64,000 bases of DNA from Bradyrhizobium monzae (GCF_021458635.1 NZ_JAIRDQ010000010.1:78501-142500); one strand, 5' to 3'. Positions 17,164 to 26,361 are shown, numbered from the stretch's first letter. The notes: generated from the letters alone by a model not told the origin. Program-made: numbers and translations.

Positions 17164-17184
17164 CGCGATTCCGGTGAGATTGAC

Positions 17185-17781
17185 TCAGACCTTGTCGAAC
17201 AGGGACTCGACGTATTCCCAGTTCACGAGGTTCTCGACGAACGCCTTGAGATAGTCGGGACGGCGGTTGCGATAGTCGATGTAATAGGAGTGCTCCCAGA
17301 CGTCGACGCCGAGGATCGGGGTCGCGCCGTGCACCAGCGGATTCTCGCCGTTCGGGGTCTTGGCGATTTCGAGCTTGCCGTTCTTGACCTGGAGCCAGGC
17401 CCAGCCGGAGCCGAACTGGCCGACGCCGGCCGCCTGGAAGTCCGTCTTGAACTTCTCGAAGCCGCCGAGGTCCTCGTTGATCTTCTTCTCGAGCTTGCCC
17501 GGCAGCTTGGTGCCGCCGCCATTGGGCTTCATCCAGCTCCAGAAGTGAATGTGGTTGTAGTGCTGGCCGGCGTTGTTGAACACTGCGGGGTTCTTGCCGA
17601 ACGAGCCCTTGACGATCTCCTCAAGGGACTTGCCTTCCCATTCGGTGCCCTTGAGCGCGTTGTTGCCGTTGGTGACGTAGGCCTGGTGATGCTTGTCGTG
17701 GTGGAATTCCAGCGTCTCCTTCGACATGAACTGGCCGAGGGCGTCATAGGCGTAAGGGAGTGGGGGCAGCGTGAATGTCAT
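17185..17781 (-). CDS. sodB: Superoxide dismutase, Fe/Mn family
   Basis: A 198-residue cytoplasmic enzyme that converts superoxide to peroxide and oxygen. Metal ligands are visible: a His in LEFHHDKHHQAYV (H27), a His in QHYNHIHFWSW, and Asp plus His in GVDVWEHSYYIDYRNRRPDYL. Fe and Mn types are not reliably separable by eye; GGFEKFKTDF and GSGWAWLQV fit the Fe or cambialistic kind found in rhizobia. The ATG at 17781 gives the standard start (MTFTLPPLPYAYDAL); an upstream in-frame start would add 15 unrelated residues. A strong terminator follows. Confidence 0.94.
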   Translation of the reverse strand: MTFTLPPLPYAYDALGQFMSKETLEFHHDKHHQAYVTNGNNALKGTEWEGKSLEEIVKGSFGKNPAVFNNAGQHYNHIHFWSWMKPNGGGTKLPGKLEKKINEDLGGFEKFKTDFQAAGVGQFGSGWAWLQVKNGKLEIAKTPNGENPLVHGATPILGVDVWEHSYYIDYRNRRPDYLKAFVENLVNWEYVESLFDKV

Positions 17782-17990
17782 GGGTTCTTGTCCGCAACTG
17801 GGTGGAGAACTTGTTCTAACGGTCATCCCTTATAGAAGGTTCCTGCGCCGTTAAATACCGCGAATTTGCGAAAAGGCGCGATTGCGACGGCATGGCTTGA
17901 TTGCACAACTTTCAAGTCCGCGAAAAATATCATTGCCTTTGAAGCGCTTATGGCAGAACGAATGTGTCACGGAGCAGAGTTGCGACCACC

Positions 17991-18518
17991 ATGAGCATCG
18001 AAATCGACATTCTGAACGGCGACGCCGCGTGGCCGATCGCACAACCGCTGCTCAGCGCAGTCTGGGGACGCGACGCCGCCGAGAAGCCGTCCTGGAGCCG
18101 CGTCAAATGGGCCCATGCCGATCTGCGCGTGCTGATCGAGACGCCTGAGGACGGCCTCGTCTGCCACGTCGGCATCTATTTCCGCACCATCACCTGGAAT
18201 GGACAGAAAGCGCATGTCGGCGGCATCGGCGGCGTCTGTACGCGTGAGGATCGGCGGGGCCGCGGCTATGCCACCATGGCGATCGACGCGGCGGTGCATA
18301 CCATGCGTGCCAACGAGGCGGTTCGCTTCGCGATCCTGTTCTGCGAGCCGCACAATGTCGCGTTCTACGAGGCCCGCAAATGGCGCGCCTTCACCGGCGA
18401 GGTCTATTGCGAGCAGCCTGAGGGCCGCATCCGCTTCACCCATATGGCGCCCTACGTGTTCGACATCGTCCGTGCGCCGACGCTCGGCTCCATCGACCTC
18501 TGCGGCCTGCCGTGGTGA
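17991..18518 (+). CDS. GNAT family N-acetyltransferase
   Basis: A 175-residue acetyltransferase. The acetyl-CoA site is GGIGGVCTREDRRGRGYATMAI at about residues 74-95, with the canonical R-x-x-G-x-G/A loop, and LFCEPHNVAFYEARKWRAF is the motif B region. The layout, a long first strand pair with HVGIYFRTITW before motif A, resembles the aminoglycoside 2'-acetyltransferase / NodA-like branch, but no antibiotic or nodulation role can be claimed. The start at 17991 is an ATG that removes nine residues of an upstream extension. It is divergent from sodB. Confidence 0.8.
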   Translation: MSIEIDILNGDAAWPIAQPLLSAVWGRDAAEKPSWSRVKWAHADLRVLIETPEDGLVCHVGIYFRTITWNGQKAHVGGIGGVCTREDRRGRGYATMAIDAAVHTMRANEAVRFAILFCEPHNVAFYEARKWRAFTGEVYCEQPEGRIRFTHMAPYVFDIVRAPTLGSIDLCGLPW

Positions 18519-18618
18519 AATATTCACTGGGGCAAATGAGCGCAGGAATGTGATTCCATCGGGCGTTGCACGATTCTGATTTGCTGCTATGGAGACGCCT
18601 CCATTTCGAGGCCCTTCC

Positions 18619-19059
18619 ATGTCCCGCAGATTCGCCATTCTCTCCGTCCTCCTGGCTGCGCTGTCCGGCACGACGGCCGCGCATGCGCAAAGTGCTGACG
18701 CGAGCGGGACCTGGCTCACCCAGGCTGGCGATGCCCGCGTGAAGATCAGCAAATGCGGCGGCGGCATTTGCGGCGTCATCGTCTGGCTGCGAGAGCCCAC
18801 CGACACCGCGACCGGCCAGCCCGCCACCGACAGCAAGAATCCCAATCCCGCACTCGCCAGGCGACCGATGATCGGCCTGCCGCTGTTCTCCGGCATGCAA
18901 TCATCGGGGCCGAACAAATGGTCGGGCCAGATCTACAACGCCGATGACGGCAGCACCTATGCGAGCAGCGTCTCCGTGACATCAGCAGAGACGCTGCGCG
19001 TCGAAGGCTGCGTCGGCGCGCTCTGCGGCGGCGAGACCTGGACGCGCGCGGGACGCTAG
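18619..19059 (+). CDS. DUF2147 family secreted protein
   Basis: A 146-residue exported protein matching the DUF2147 family of small periplasmic proteins of unknown role. The signal peptide spans residues 1-23 (MSRRFAILSVLLAALSG to AHAQ). Family pattern: SGTWLTQAGDARVKISKCGGGICGVIVWL, then D-x-KNPNPALARRPMIGLPL, and the C-terminal repeat VEGCVGALCGGETW. Four Cys (CGGGIC and CVGALC) probably form disulphides. Its stop overlaps the convergent DUF3095 gene by four bases. Confidence 0.85.
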   Translation: MSRRFAILSVLLAALSGTTAAHAQSADASGTWLTQAGDARVKISKCGGGICGVIVWLREPTDTATGQPATDSKNPNPALARRPMIGLPLFSGMQSSGPNKWSGQIYNADDGSTYASSVSVTSAETLRVEGCVGALCGGETWTRAGR

Positions 19060-20207
19060 GTCGCGGCCGCCACCATCACCTTGAGCGCGGTCGCCGCCGA
19101 GGCATAGCCGCCGCCCGCGCCGTCGATGAAGTGCACGTGGTCGCTGCGCAGCGCCGAGGGCGTGAAGCAGGTCATCATCGCGGCATCCTGCTGATAGAGC
19201 CCATAGCGGACGACGCCCTCGCGCGCAGCGGTCGCGAGACGATCGCTCAGGGCTCGCTCGAGCTCCGGCGTGCAGTCGAGGATCATGCGCAGGCCGTCGT
19301 CATATTTGCGGAAGTCGGAATTCTCGACCACCTGGCGCTTGTAGACTTTTGGCAGGAAGCCGCCGACCTTGATGTCGAAGCGCATCAGGACATAAGCGAA
19401 AAACGTATAGGCGAGCAGACCGGCGCGGCGCCTGAGCAACGACCCGCCACGGATCGCGCGCGCCTCGTAGTCCAGGCCCTGCGGCGGCCATTTCAGCGGC
19501 GGCCCCTGCGATGGCACGGGACGCCCCGCATCCGGGCTGTGCTCGACGAGATGAATGATGTCCTCGATCACCTTGCGGAAGGCCTGCGGGTCGGCGCCGC
19601 TTGCCGGCATCACCAGCACCGACAGGATCAGCCCGCGCGAGGCCGGTATCACCTCGAAGCGGCAGGACAGGCCGGAGAGATCGGGCTGCGTGCCTGAGGG
19701 CGCCTCAGCGACGGCGAACTCGCCGCGCTTCATCGCGGCGTCGGCGAAGGCTAGCCCGCCACCGGAGAACATCGCATATGACAGATTGGCCGACGGACCG
19801 AAGCGCGCGACGCGCACGTCGAGACCTTTCGCACGGATGGCGCTCACCGGCACCAGCGCGACGCGCATTTTGAGATCGAGGTCTTGCCGCACCCAACTCG
19901 CCGTCGCAGCCAAAGCTTCGCGCGCCGCGTCGAGATCGGCCGGCGCGACCGCAAAACTGGCGCCGTCACCGCCGAACACGAAGGGAAATTCGCGTCCTTC
20001 CAGCGCATTCGTCACCGCCGCGATCACGGCGGCGCCGGCCATGTTGACCGCCTTGTAGCGCTGCGCCGCGATGGCCTTGGTGGAATCGACGATGTCGGCG
20101 ACACCGACGCTCCAGTCCTCCGGCAGCGGCGAATAGTGTTTTGGCTCCATCAGGCTGGTGAAGCCGCGGAAGACAGGGATGCTGCCGTAAAAGGAATCGG
20201 CGCTCAT
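19056..20207 (-). CDS. DUF3095 family, cyclase-like protein
   Basis: A 383-residue protein of the DUF3095 family. The N-terminal half looks like a class III nucleotidyl-cyclase core: SVGVADIVDSTKAIAA at about residues 33-48 (metal-binding Asp region) and FPFVFGGDGASFAV at about 74-87, the equivalent of the cyclase F-x-GD-G/E-hairpin. Catalytic activity is not established for the family. The C-terminal half (FDIKVGGFLPKVYKRQVVENSDFRKYDDGLRMILDC) is family-specific. No signal peptide or membrane span is evident. It stands alone and is convergent with the DUF2147 gene. A role in nucleotide signalling is possible but unproven. Confidence 0.8.
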   Translation of the reverse strand: MSADSFYGSIPVFRGFTSLMEPKHYSPLPEDWSVGVADIVDSTKAIAAQRYKAVNMAGAAVIAAVTNALEGREFPFVFGGDGASFAVAPADLDAAREALAATASWVRQDLDLKMRVALVPVSAIRAKGLDVRVARFGPSANLSYAMFSGGGLAFADAAMKRGEFAVAEAPSGTQPDLSGLSCRFEVIPASRGLILSVLVMPASGADPQAFRKVIEDIIHLVEHSPDAGRPVPSQGPPLKWPPQGLDYEARAIRGGSLLRRRAGLLAYTFFAYVLMRFDIKVGGFLPKVYKRQVVENSDFRKYDDGLRMILDCTPELERALSDRLATAAREGVVRYGLYQQDAAMMTCFTPSALRSDHVHFIDGAGGGYASAATALKVMVAAAT

Positions 20208-20414
20208 TGCATAAGCCGGTCGGGTTGCAGGTGAGACGAGATACGTGGCGGGACCGATTGGGGTTCGCCGGCGGCTCCCCCGAAAAGGCAGCGCATCATT
20301 TGCCGAAACGGGTTAGACAACAAGATGCCTGCTCGCGCCGGCGAGCACAATCAGATGCAATAGCCGACAGGATCCAGAGCCGGCTTCGCGCGCATTGGGA
20401 ATAGGCGATATGGG
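20208..20414. other. Intergenic stretch without recognised features
   Basis: About 200 bases containing the presumed promoter of the DUF3095 gene and the downstream region of the small unknown gene. No gene, clear terminator or known repeat was seen. Confidence 0.5.
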
Positions 20415-20675
20415 CTAATGCAGCTTTTCGCTCTCGCGCTTACGCAAGGCATCGAGAGCGGCGTCATGACAGCCGATCAGCCGCACGAATTGCTGCGGAT
20501 ACATTTCGTGGCCATGGCTGCCGGAGTTTTGATGCGACATCGGCGGGCAGCGGGCATCGTCCAATTTCGCGGGCGAAAGCTCCACGGGCGATTGGCCAGA
20601 ACCCGCAACGGTGATGTTTGGCGTGGCCGCATTTTGAGAAGCCAAATTTCGAGAGGCCAAATTTTGAGAAGCCAT
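20415..20675 (-). CDS. Small unknown protein with Asn/Gln/Ala-rich repeat start
   Basis: An 86-residue protein that I do not recognise. It begins with a short repetitive segment (ASQNLASRNLASQNAA), continues with a Pro/Ser-rich part, and ends in a more ordered stretch with HEMYPQQFVRLIGCHDAALDALRKRESEKLH. No signal peptide or membrane span. The ATG at 20675 has a strong ribosome site (AGGGAG) spaced seven bases away, the main reason to believe it is translated. It is likely a lineage-specific gene. Confidence 0.5.
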   Translation of the reverse strand: MASQNLASRNLASQNAATPNITVAGSGQSPVELSPAKLDDARCPPMSHQNSGSHGHEMYPQQFVRLIGCHDAALDALRKRESEKLH

Positions 20676-20802
20676 GGACTGCTCCCTGTGGTTTAGGGCA
20701 GTTCGATTGACGTAACCCAATCGAGGACGCGGCATCTTACGACCAAATCCGGCTCAATGTCATTGCGCCGGATCAACCCGATCGTGACGGCGGAGTTCCG
20801 TC

Positions 20803-21525
20803 TTAGGCCGTGTTGCCGGCGTCGATCGTGAACACGGTACCGGTGACGTTACGGCCGCCCTCGCCGAGCAGATATTCCACCATGCGCGCGACGTCGTCGG
20901 TCTCCGGCAGGCGACGCAGCGCGCTACGGCCGGCGATGCGCTTGCGGCTCTCGTCGGAGAGGTTATGCGTCAGCTCGGTATCGATGAATCCGGGCGCGAT
21001 CGCGTTCACGGTGATGCCGAGCTTGCCGACCTCGCGCGCGAGCGAGCGGGTGAAGCCGGTGGCGGCGGCCTTGGTCGCGCCATAGACCGAGAGGCCGTTA
21101 TAGCCCGTCGTCGCGATGATCGAGGAGATGTTGATGATGCGGCCGGCGCCATCGGCCATCATCTGGCGCGCGACATATTTGGTGAGGATGATCGGCGACA
21201 GCACGTTGAGCTGCACCAGCGCCTCGATCTCCGAATTGTGCATGGTCGCGAGCAGGCCCTCGGTGCCGAGACCGGCATTGTTGACGAGGCCGTAGGTCGG
21301 GCCGAATTCATCGCGCACGAGCTTTGCGAAGGCGGGGATCGCGTCGATCACCGCGAGATCGCAGGCGCGAAAATGCAGGCGGCCCTCGGAGGCGGCGATC
21401 GCAGCCCCGAGCTCGTCGCTCTCGCGTCGCGCGGCGGCGATCACGTTGTAGCCGGCACTGACCAGACGCTTGCCGATCGAAAGACCAATGCCGCGGCTGC
21501 CGCCGGTGACGAGAACATTATGCAT
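20803..21525 (-). CDS. SDR family oxidoreductase (FabG-like)
   Basis: A 240-residue classical short-chain dehydrogenase. Cofactor loop TGGSRGIG is at residues 7-14, NNAG at about 82-85, the catalytic Ser in INISSIIA, and YGATKAA with the catalytic Tyr and Lys. Similarity is to 3-oxoacyl-ACP reductases (FabG). It overlaps the adenylating enzyme by eight bases and comes after an acyl carrier protein gene. A reductase acting on a carrier-bound acyl group is therefore likely. The actual product is unknown. Confidence 0.87.
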   Translation of the reverse strand: MHNVLVTGGSRGIGLSIGKRLVSAGYNVIAAARRESDELGAAIAASEGRLHFRACDLAVIDAIPAFAKLVRDEFGPTYGLVNNAGLGTEGLLATMHNSEIEALVQLNVLSPIILTKYVARQMMADGAGRIINISSIIATTGYNGLSVYGATKAAATGFTRSLAREVGKLGITVNAIAPGFIDTELTHNLSDESRKRIAGRSALRRLPETDDVARMVEYLLGEGGRNVTGTVFTIDAGNTA

Positions 21526-22900
21526 CGGTGCGCGCCAGTTTGCCGGCCGGGGTGACGTCGAGCGCGTCGACGAAGCGGATCACCGCCGGCACCTTGTGGG
21601 ACGACAGGTGCGCGCGGCACTGATCCAGGATCTGGTCGCGAATTTCCTTCGCGCGTGCCTGGTCGGTGCCGTCGGCGAGGATCACGTCCGCGACGACGAT
21701 GCCGCCCGTGATCGGGCTCTTCCGCGATTTCGCCCGCGACATCCGCACGTCGGGATGACGGTTGATCGCCGCCTCGATCTCCTCGGGGTGAACTTTCAGC
21801 CCGCCGATATTGATGATGCCGCCGCGGCGGCCGACGAAATAATAGCGGCCCCCGCGCAGTTCGACGATATCACCGCTGTCGACGAAACCGTCGCCGTCGG
21901 CGAGCGCAGCCGCGTTGCGGCCGATATAAGCATGCGCCGTCCGCGTCGAGCGAATCCGCAGCGAGCCGTCGACCACCTTCATCTCGACGCCGTTGCGGTT
22001 GCCGAGATAGTTCGCCGGAAAGCCCTCGAGCCCGTCATTGACGGCGAAGCCGACGCCGGCCTCGGTCGAGGCATAGGCATGGCCGACGGAGGAATTGGGG
22101 AATGCGGCCTTGAGGCCGTCGAGCACCGCCTGGTCGGCGATCTCGCCGGAGAGGCGGACATAGCCCGGCGCGAACTGCGCGGCCGAGCCGCTCATCAGAA
22201 GCTTGCGCCAGTGCGAGGGCGTACCGGAGATGTGCGAGACGCCGCGCGCGTTCAGCCGCACGACGTGATCGGCGAGCGCCTCGTGCGGGTCCGACAGCAC
22301 CATCGAGCCGCCGGAGAGGATCGCGCGAAGGAAGATCTGCAGGCCGCCATAGCGGCGGATATCATAGAACGTGGCCCAGACCGGCGCGGGTCCCCTGGCC
22401 GGGCCTTCGGCGACGATGGCGCCGGTGAGCGCCTCCAGCGTATGGCCGACGATTTTCGGCACGCCTGATGTGCCCGAGGTCAGCATCAGCCATTCGGTCG
22501 CGCGCTCGGTCTGCGCAGGCGCCGTGGCTTGAAGCGGCAATTGTGCAGTAATGACCAACGACACGCCGGTCGCGGCCCAGCGATCGGGCTCGTCGGTGAC
22601 GACGGCATCGACCCCGGCATCGGCGATCAACGCGTCCAGGTGCGCCGGATTAAGATCCGGCGGACACAGCAGCATGCGGCGGGCGATGCCGTCGAGCTCG
22701 ATCATGGCGAGCCCCGACCGGAGCTGGTCCGACAGTTTCAGCAAGACCGCGCGGCCGGACAGCTCGCGCAGGCGGCCGCCGAGGACGGTCTGCGACAAGA
22801 TATCGGTCAGCGACACCACATGGTGCGCATCCGACAGCGTACGGCCCGTCAGCTCCGCGCCAAGGTGGTCGCGGAGCGCGAAGATCTCACGCGGGGACAT
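21518..22900 (-). CDS. AMP-dependent acyl/aryl ligase (adenylate-forming), compact
   Basis: A 460-residue member of the ANL superfamily that activates a carboxylate as acyl-AMP. Visible motifs: WLMLTSGTSGVPKIV (phosphate loop), YASTEAGVG (A5-like), VDSGDIVELRGGRYYFVGRRGGIINIGGLKVHPEEIE (hinge and A8), and the C-terminal Lys in TPAGKLART. It is shorter than most acyl-CoA ligases (500-550), mostly in the N-terminal domain. The ATG at 22900 overlaps the acyl carrier protein gene by 14 bases. That suggests it loads its acyl-AMP onto that carrier rather than onto CoA, an inference from coupling. The substrate is unknown. Confidence 0.83.
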   Translation of the reverse strand: MSPREIFALRDHLGAELTGRTLSDAHHVVSLTDILSQTVLGGRLRELSGRAVLLKLSDQLRSGLAMIELDGIARRMLLCPPDLNPAHLDALIADAGVDAVVTDEPDRWAATGVSLVITAQLPLQATAPAQTERATEWLMLTSGTSGVPKIVGHTLEALTGAIVAEGPARGPAPVWATFYDIRRYGGLQIFLRAILSGGSMVLSDPHEALADHVVRLNARGVSHISGTPSHWRKLLMSGSAAQFAPGYVRLSGEIADQAVLDGLKAAFPNSSVGHAYASTEAGVGFAVNDGLEGFPANYLGNRNGVEMKVVDGSLRIRSTRTAHAYIGRNAAALADGDGFVDSGDIVELRGGRYYFVGRRGGIINIGGLKVHPEEIEAAINRHPDVRMSRAKSRKSPITGGIVVADVILADGTDQARAKEIRDQILDQCRAHLSSHKVPAVIRFVDALDVTPAGKLARTDA

Positions 22901-23132
22901 TTTCGTAGGCCCGCACGAAATCACCCACGGTGGCGGGGAACGCGGCGTCCTCGGAAATGGTGAAGGGATCGACGCCGGTCTCGTCCTCGAGACGCGCGAC
23001 CAGGATCGCGAAAGCCAGCGAGTCAAATCCCGTCTCGTGCAGGGACAGATCGTCCGAGAGTACGGGAAGCGTGACGTGCTGCTCTTTGGCGATCTGCTGG
23101 ATCGCTTCAATGACTTTGGATCGTACCGACAT
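22887..23132 (-). CDS. Acyl carrier protein
   Basis: An 81-residue carrier protein. The phosphopantetheine attachment site is S38 in HETGFDSLAFA, where the usual DSL motif is intact. Predicted four-helix layout with acidic surface (LEDETGVDPFTISEDAAFPATVGDFV). It differs from the housekeeping AcpP sequence (no GADSLD context), so it is a dedicated carrier for this locus. It overlaps the following adenylating enzyme and is upstream of the SDR, forming a three-gene translationally linked unit. The ATG at 23132 is the clear start. Confidence 0.88.
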   Translation of the reverse strand: MSVRSKVIEAIQQIAKEQHVTLPVLSDDLSLHETGFDSLAFAILVARLEDETGVDPFTISEDAAFPATVGDFVRAYENVPA

Positions 23133-23283
23133 GGCTGGCTCGCCTCTTCCTTAGTTAATCGATCGTATGTCTTGCGGCGGCTCTTGATGACCGCCTCCCA
23201 TGACCGCGTGTTTACCCGACAGAAGTAAATGGCCTCTTGGACAATTCAGATAAAATTGGACCTATCTTCGGATTTTGATGCGG

Positions 23284-25098
23284 CTACAACCGGATCGTGC
23301 CGTCCACGACGTGCGCATAGGTGTCGAAGCCGAATGCGACATAGGCGCCCGATCTCGGGTCGAGCATGAACAGCGGCTCGGCGACCGCGCCGGGATCAAA
23401 CCCCTCACGCGCCAATTCCCCCTTTTTCTGCTTGAATGTCTCGGTCGCATCGAGCTCCCGCGAGAGGCGGATGAAGACAGGGCGGGCATAGACCGGCAGG
23501 CGCTGCGCGAGATGCGCGGACAATGCGGCGATATCAAAGCCTTCGTTCGCGACGATCGCGCTCATGCCGGCGCGGCCGTCGGCGCCGGGAATGCTGACGC
23601 CATAGGTTGTGGCGTCGACCACCCCGGTGAAGTCGCGCACGGCGTCATTGACCTCGGAGGTCGCGACATTCTCGCCCTTCCAGCGGAAGGTATCGCCGAT
23701 GCGATCGACGAAATGGAAGAAGCCCTTGTCGTCGAGCCGCATCAGATCGCCGGTGCGGAACCAGGCATCTCCCCTGGCGAAGACGTCGCGAAGAATCTTC
23801 TTCTCGGTCTCGCCGGCATCGGTATAGCCCTCGAAGCGGCCACCGCCCTCGTCTGCCTTGCCGATACGGCCGATGGCCTCGCCCGCCTCACCGCGCGCGC
23901 AGGCGATACAAAAGCCCTCGTCATTGCGCAGCGGCGCGCCGGTGTCGGGGTCGAGCTTGACGAGGCCTGCTGGAAAGCGATGTGCAAGCAGCGGCGGGAT
24001 GCGGCCGATGGCGCCCGGCTGGCCCTCGACGTTGAACAGCGAGAAATTGCCTTCCGTCGCGGCATAGAATTCAAGAATGCGGGGAATGGCGAAACGGCCC
24101 TGGAAATCCTCCCAGATATCGCCGCGCAGGCCATTGCCGCAGGCCAGCCGCAGGCGGTGGCGGTTTTCGTACTCCGACGGCGGCGCCTTGAGCAGATAAC
24201 GGCAGAGTTCGCCGATATACTGGAACAGCGTGCAGTCGTGCCGCACGATGTCGGGCCAGAAATTCGAGGCCGAAAACTTCTCCGCGATCACCACCGAGCC
24301 GCCGGCGGCGAGCATGCTGCACGGCGCGACGATGCCGCCGACCGAGTGGAATAGCGGCAGGCAATCATAGAGCCGATCCTGCGGCGTCGCGCCAGTGAGG
24401 CCGGCGAACCAGAAGCCCCAGTTGAGAATGCGGCGATGGCTGATGCTGGCGGCCTTCGGCAGGCCGGTGGTGCCGGAGGTGTAGATCAACAGGGCGCGGT
24501 CATCGATGGTGACGTCGCCGCGCTCCTCCGGCGACAGCGTCCCGTCGTCGAGCACGGCGAGCGCAACATCAATCGCACGCTCGCTGCGGGCATCGCCATG
24601 GGTCCATATCTTGGCGTCGGTCTTCAGATGCGGCGTTGCGCTCTGCAGCGTCGCCGAGAGATCGTGCGCGACGACGATATGTGAGGGCTTCGCGACATCG
24701 ATGCAATGCGCGAGAGACTGCCCGACAAGCTTGGTATTGATCAGCGCCACCACGCCGCCGACGCGGCTGATGCCGACCCAGGCCGCGACATAATCGATGC
24801 CGTTCGGCATGATCAGGCCGACGGTGTCCCCTTTGGCGACGCCGACCGAGCGCGCCCAGCGCGCATAGCGATTGATCCGCCGAGACAGGCCATCGTAGTC
24901 GAGTGTCGCATCGTCCGTGACCAGCGCGACGCGGTCGGGCTGGCGGCGTGCCCGATCGTCGACGACGTCGGCGAACAGGCGGCCCGGCAGCGTCTCGATC
25001 CGCGCAGTCAGCTCGATCGCCTTCAGCCAGATCTTTGATGCCGAAGGCGCGCGCGCGGGCTTGGTTTGCTCGATGACGCCGGTGGTCATGCCGTTCAT
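23284..25098 (-). CDS. Long-chain acyl-CoA synthetase, FATP type
   Basis: A 604-residue ANL-family ligase resembling the FATP / very-long-chain acyl-CoA synthetase group. ATP loop LLIYTSGTTGLPKAA is near residue 208, LEFYAATEGNFSLFNVEGQPGAIG is the family-specific A5 region, WFRTGDLMRLDDKGFFHFVDRIGDTFRWKGENVATSEV covers A7-A8, and TETFKQKKGELAREGFDP is the C-terminal FATP signature. It activates fatty acids to CoA esters at the membrane. It is 151 bases upstream of the acyl carrier protein gene on the same strand and may supply or recover the acyl chain used by that unit. The ATG at 25098 is followed by another in-frame ATG three codons on. Confidence 0.88.
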   Translation of the reverse strand: MNGMTTGVIEQTKPARAPSASKIWLKAIELTARIETLPGRLFADVVDDRARRQPDRVALVTDDATLDYDGLSRRINRYARWARSVGVAKGDTVGLIMPNGIDYVAAWVGISRVGGVVALINTKLVGQSLAHCIDVAKPSHIVVAHDLSATLQSATPHLKTDAKIWTHGDARSERAIDVALAVLDDGTLSPEERGDVTIDDRALLIYTSGTTGLPKAASISHRRILNWGFWFAGLTGATPQDRLYDCLPLFHSVGGIVAPCSMLAAGGSVVIAEKFSASNFWPDIVRHDCTLFQYIGELCRYLLKAPPSEYENRHRLRLACGNGLRGDIWEDFQGRFAIPRILEFYAATEGNFSLFNVEGQPGAIGRIPPLLAHRFPAGLVKLDPDTGAPLRNDEGFCIACARGEAGEAIGRIGKADEGGGRFEGYTDAGETEKKILRDVFARGDAWFRTGDLMRLDDKGFFHFVDRIGDTFRWKGENVATSEVNDAVRDFTGVVDATTYGVSIPGADGRAGMSAIVANEGFDIAALSAHLAQRLPVYARPVFIRLSRELDATETFKQKKGELAREGFDPGAVAEPLFMLDPRSGAYVAFGFDTYAHVVDGTIRL

Positions 25099-25324
25099 TC
25101 TTTCGGGCGGTATCTGCTTGTTTCCTTAAGCTTAGCTCGCGCACCCTGCCCAGGTGTTAAGAGACAAGGTAAAACTCGGTTAGCTCTCGATTAACTGCGA
25201 TCATCCTTTAACAAGCCGACGGGAACGTCGTGCGACCCGGTGCAATTCTTGCGATAGCAAATCCAGTCATTCGGGCGCGCTGTGAGCGCGCCCCCTCGCC
25301 GCGCGAGATGAACTGGAGGCCACG

Positions 25325-26305
25325 ATGATCACCAGGCGAAATTTCCTTCAGACCGCCACCTTCGCCGCGGCCACACTCATCGCGCCGCGCTCCTTTGCGA
25401 TCGGCAACCCGACTTATCCGTCGCGCAGCGTGAAATGGGTGGTGCCTTATGCACCGGGCGGCGCCACGGACGTGCTGTCGCGGTTGATCTGCCAGCGCCT
25501 GTCCGACCGGCTCGGGCAAACCTTCGTCGTCGAGAACAAACCCGGCGCCGGCAGCAATATCGGAACGCAGGCGGTGATCACGTCCGCGCCAGATGGCTAC
25601 ACGCTGCTGCTGACCTCGACCGCGAACGCGATCAACGCCTCGTTCGATCCGGCGCTGCCATACGATTTCGCCAAGGGTATCGCGCCCGTCGCCGGCGTCG
25701 CGCGGATTCCGCTGGTGCTGGTCGTCAACAACGATCTGCCGGTGACGAGCGTCGCCGACTTCATCGCCTACGCCAAAGCCAATCCCGGCAAGATGTCGAT
25801 CGCCTCGTCCGGCATCGGCACGTCGCTGCATCTCTCCGGCGGGCTGTTCAAGTCGATGGCCGGCGTCCAGTTTACCCACGTGCCCTATCGCGGTTCCGCA
25901 CCGGGCCTGACCGACGTGATGAGCGGCCAGATCCAGGGCATGTTCGACAACGTCACCTCGTCGTTCGAGCTAGTGCGCGCCGGCAAGCTGCGCGCGCTCG
26001 GAATCACCACGCGCGAACGCTCGGAGATTTTGCCTGACGTGCCACCGATCGCCGACACGCTGCCCGGCTACGAGACGTCCTCGTTCTACGGCGTCGGTGC
26101 TCCCCACGAGACGCCGCGCGAGATCGTGGACCTGCTCAATCGCGAGGTCGACACGGCGTTATTCGACGCCGAGATCAAGGCGCGCATCGCCGAGCTCGGC
26201 GCGATCCCGCTGCACGGCAATGCCGGCGAGTTCGGCGGCATGCTCACCGCCGAGACCGAACGCTGGCGCAAGGTGGTGGAGCTGTCGGGGATGAAGAAGG
26301 AATAG
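25325..26305 (+). CDS. Bug-family (TctC) tripartite tricarboxylate-type binding protein, orphan
   Basis: A 326-residue periplasmic solute receptor of the Bug/TctC family, typically binding carboxylates. The signal is Tat-like (TRRNFLQTATFAAATLIAP). The mature start YPSRSVKWVVPYAPGGATDVLSRL and the segment VVENKPGAGSNIGTQAV with later HVPYRGSAPGLTDVMSGQI are characteristic. No TctA/TctB membrane genes are nearby, as is common for the expanded Bug families. The ATG at 25325 follows GGAGG with good spacing. The ligand cannot be predicted. It is divergent from the FATP-type ligase gene. Confidence 0.9.
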   Translation: MITRRNFLQTATFAAATLIAPRSFAIGNPTYPSRSVKWVVPYAPGGATDVLSRLICQRLSDRLGQTFVVENKPGAGSNIGTQAVITSAPDGYTLLLTSTANAINASFDPALPYDFAKGIAPVAGVARIPLVLVVNNDLPVTSVADFIAYAKANPGKMSIASSGIGTSLHLSGGLFKSMAGVQFTHVPYRGSAPGLTDVMSGQIQGMFDNVTSSFELVRAGKLRALGITTRERSEILPDVPPIADTLPGYETSSFYGVGAPHETPREIVDLLNREVDTALFDAEIKARIAELGAIPLHGNAGEFGGMLTAETERWRKVVELSGMKKE

Positions 26306-26361
26306 CTTACGGCTTCTGCGAAGGGGATCGATCGATCCCCCTCACAAATGATCACCCGACG

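Noticed and set aside
17991..18518. GNAT as a NodA-like nodulation acyltransferase
   Set aside because: Shared layout only; NodA signature residues are not evident and there are no nod genes or nod box nearby.
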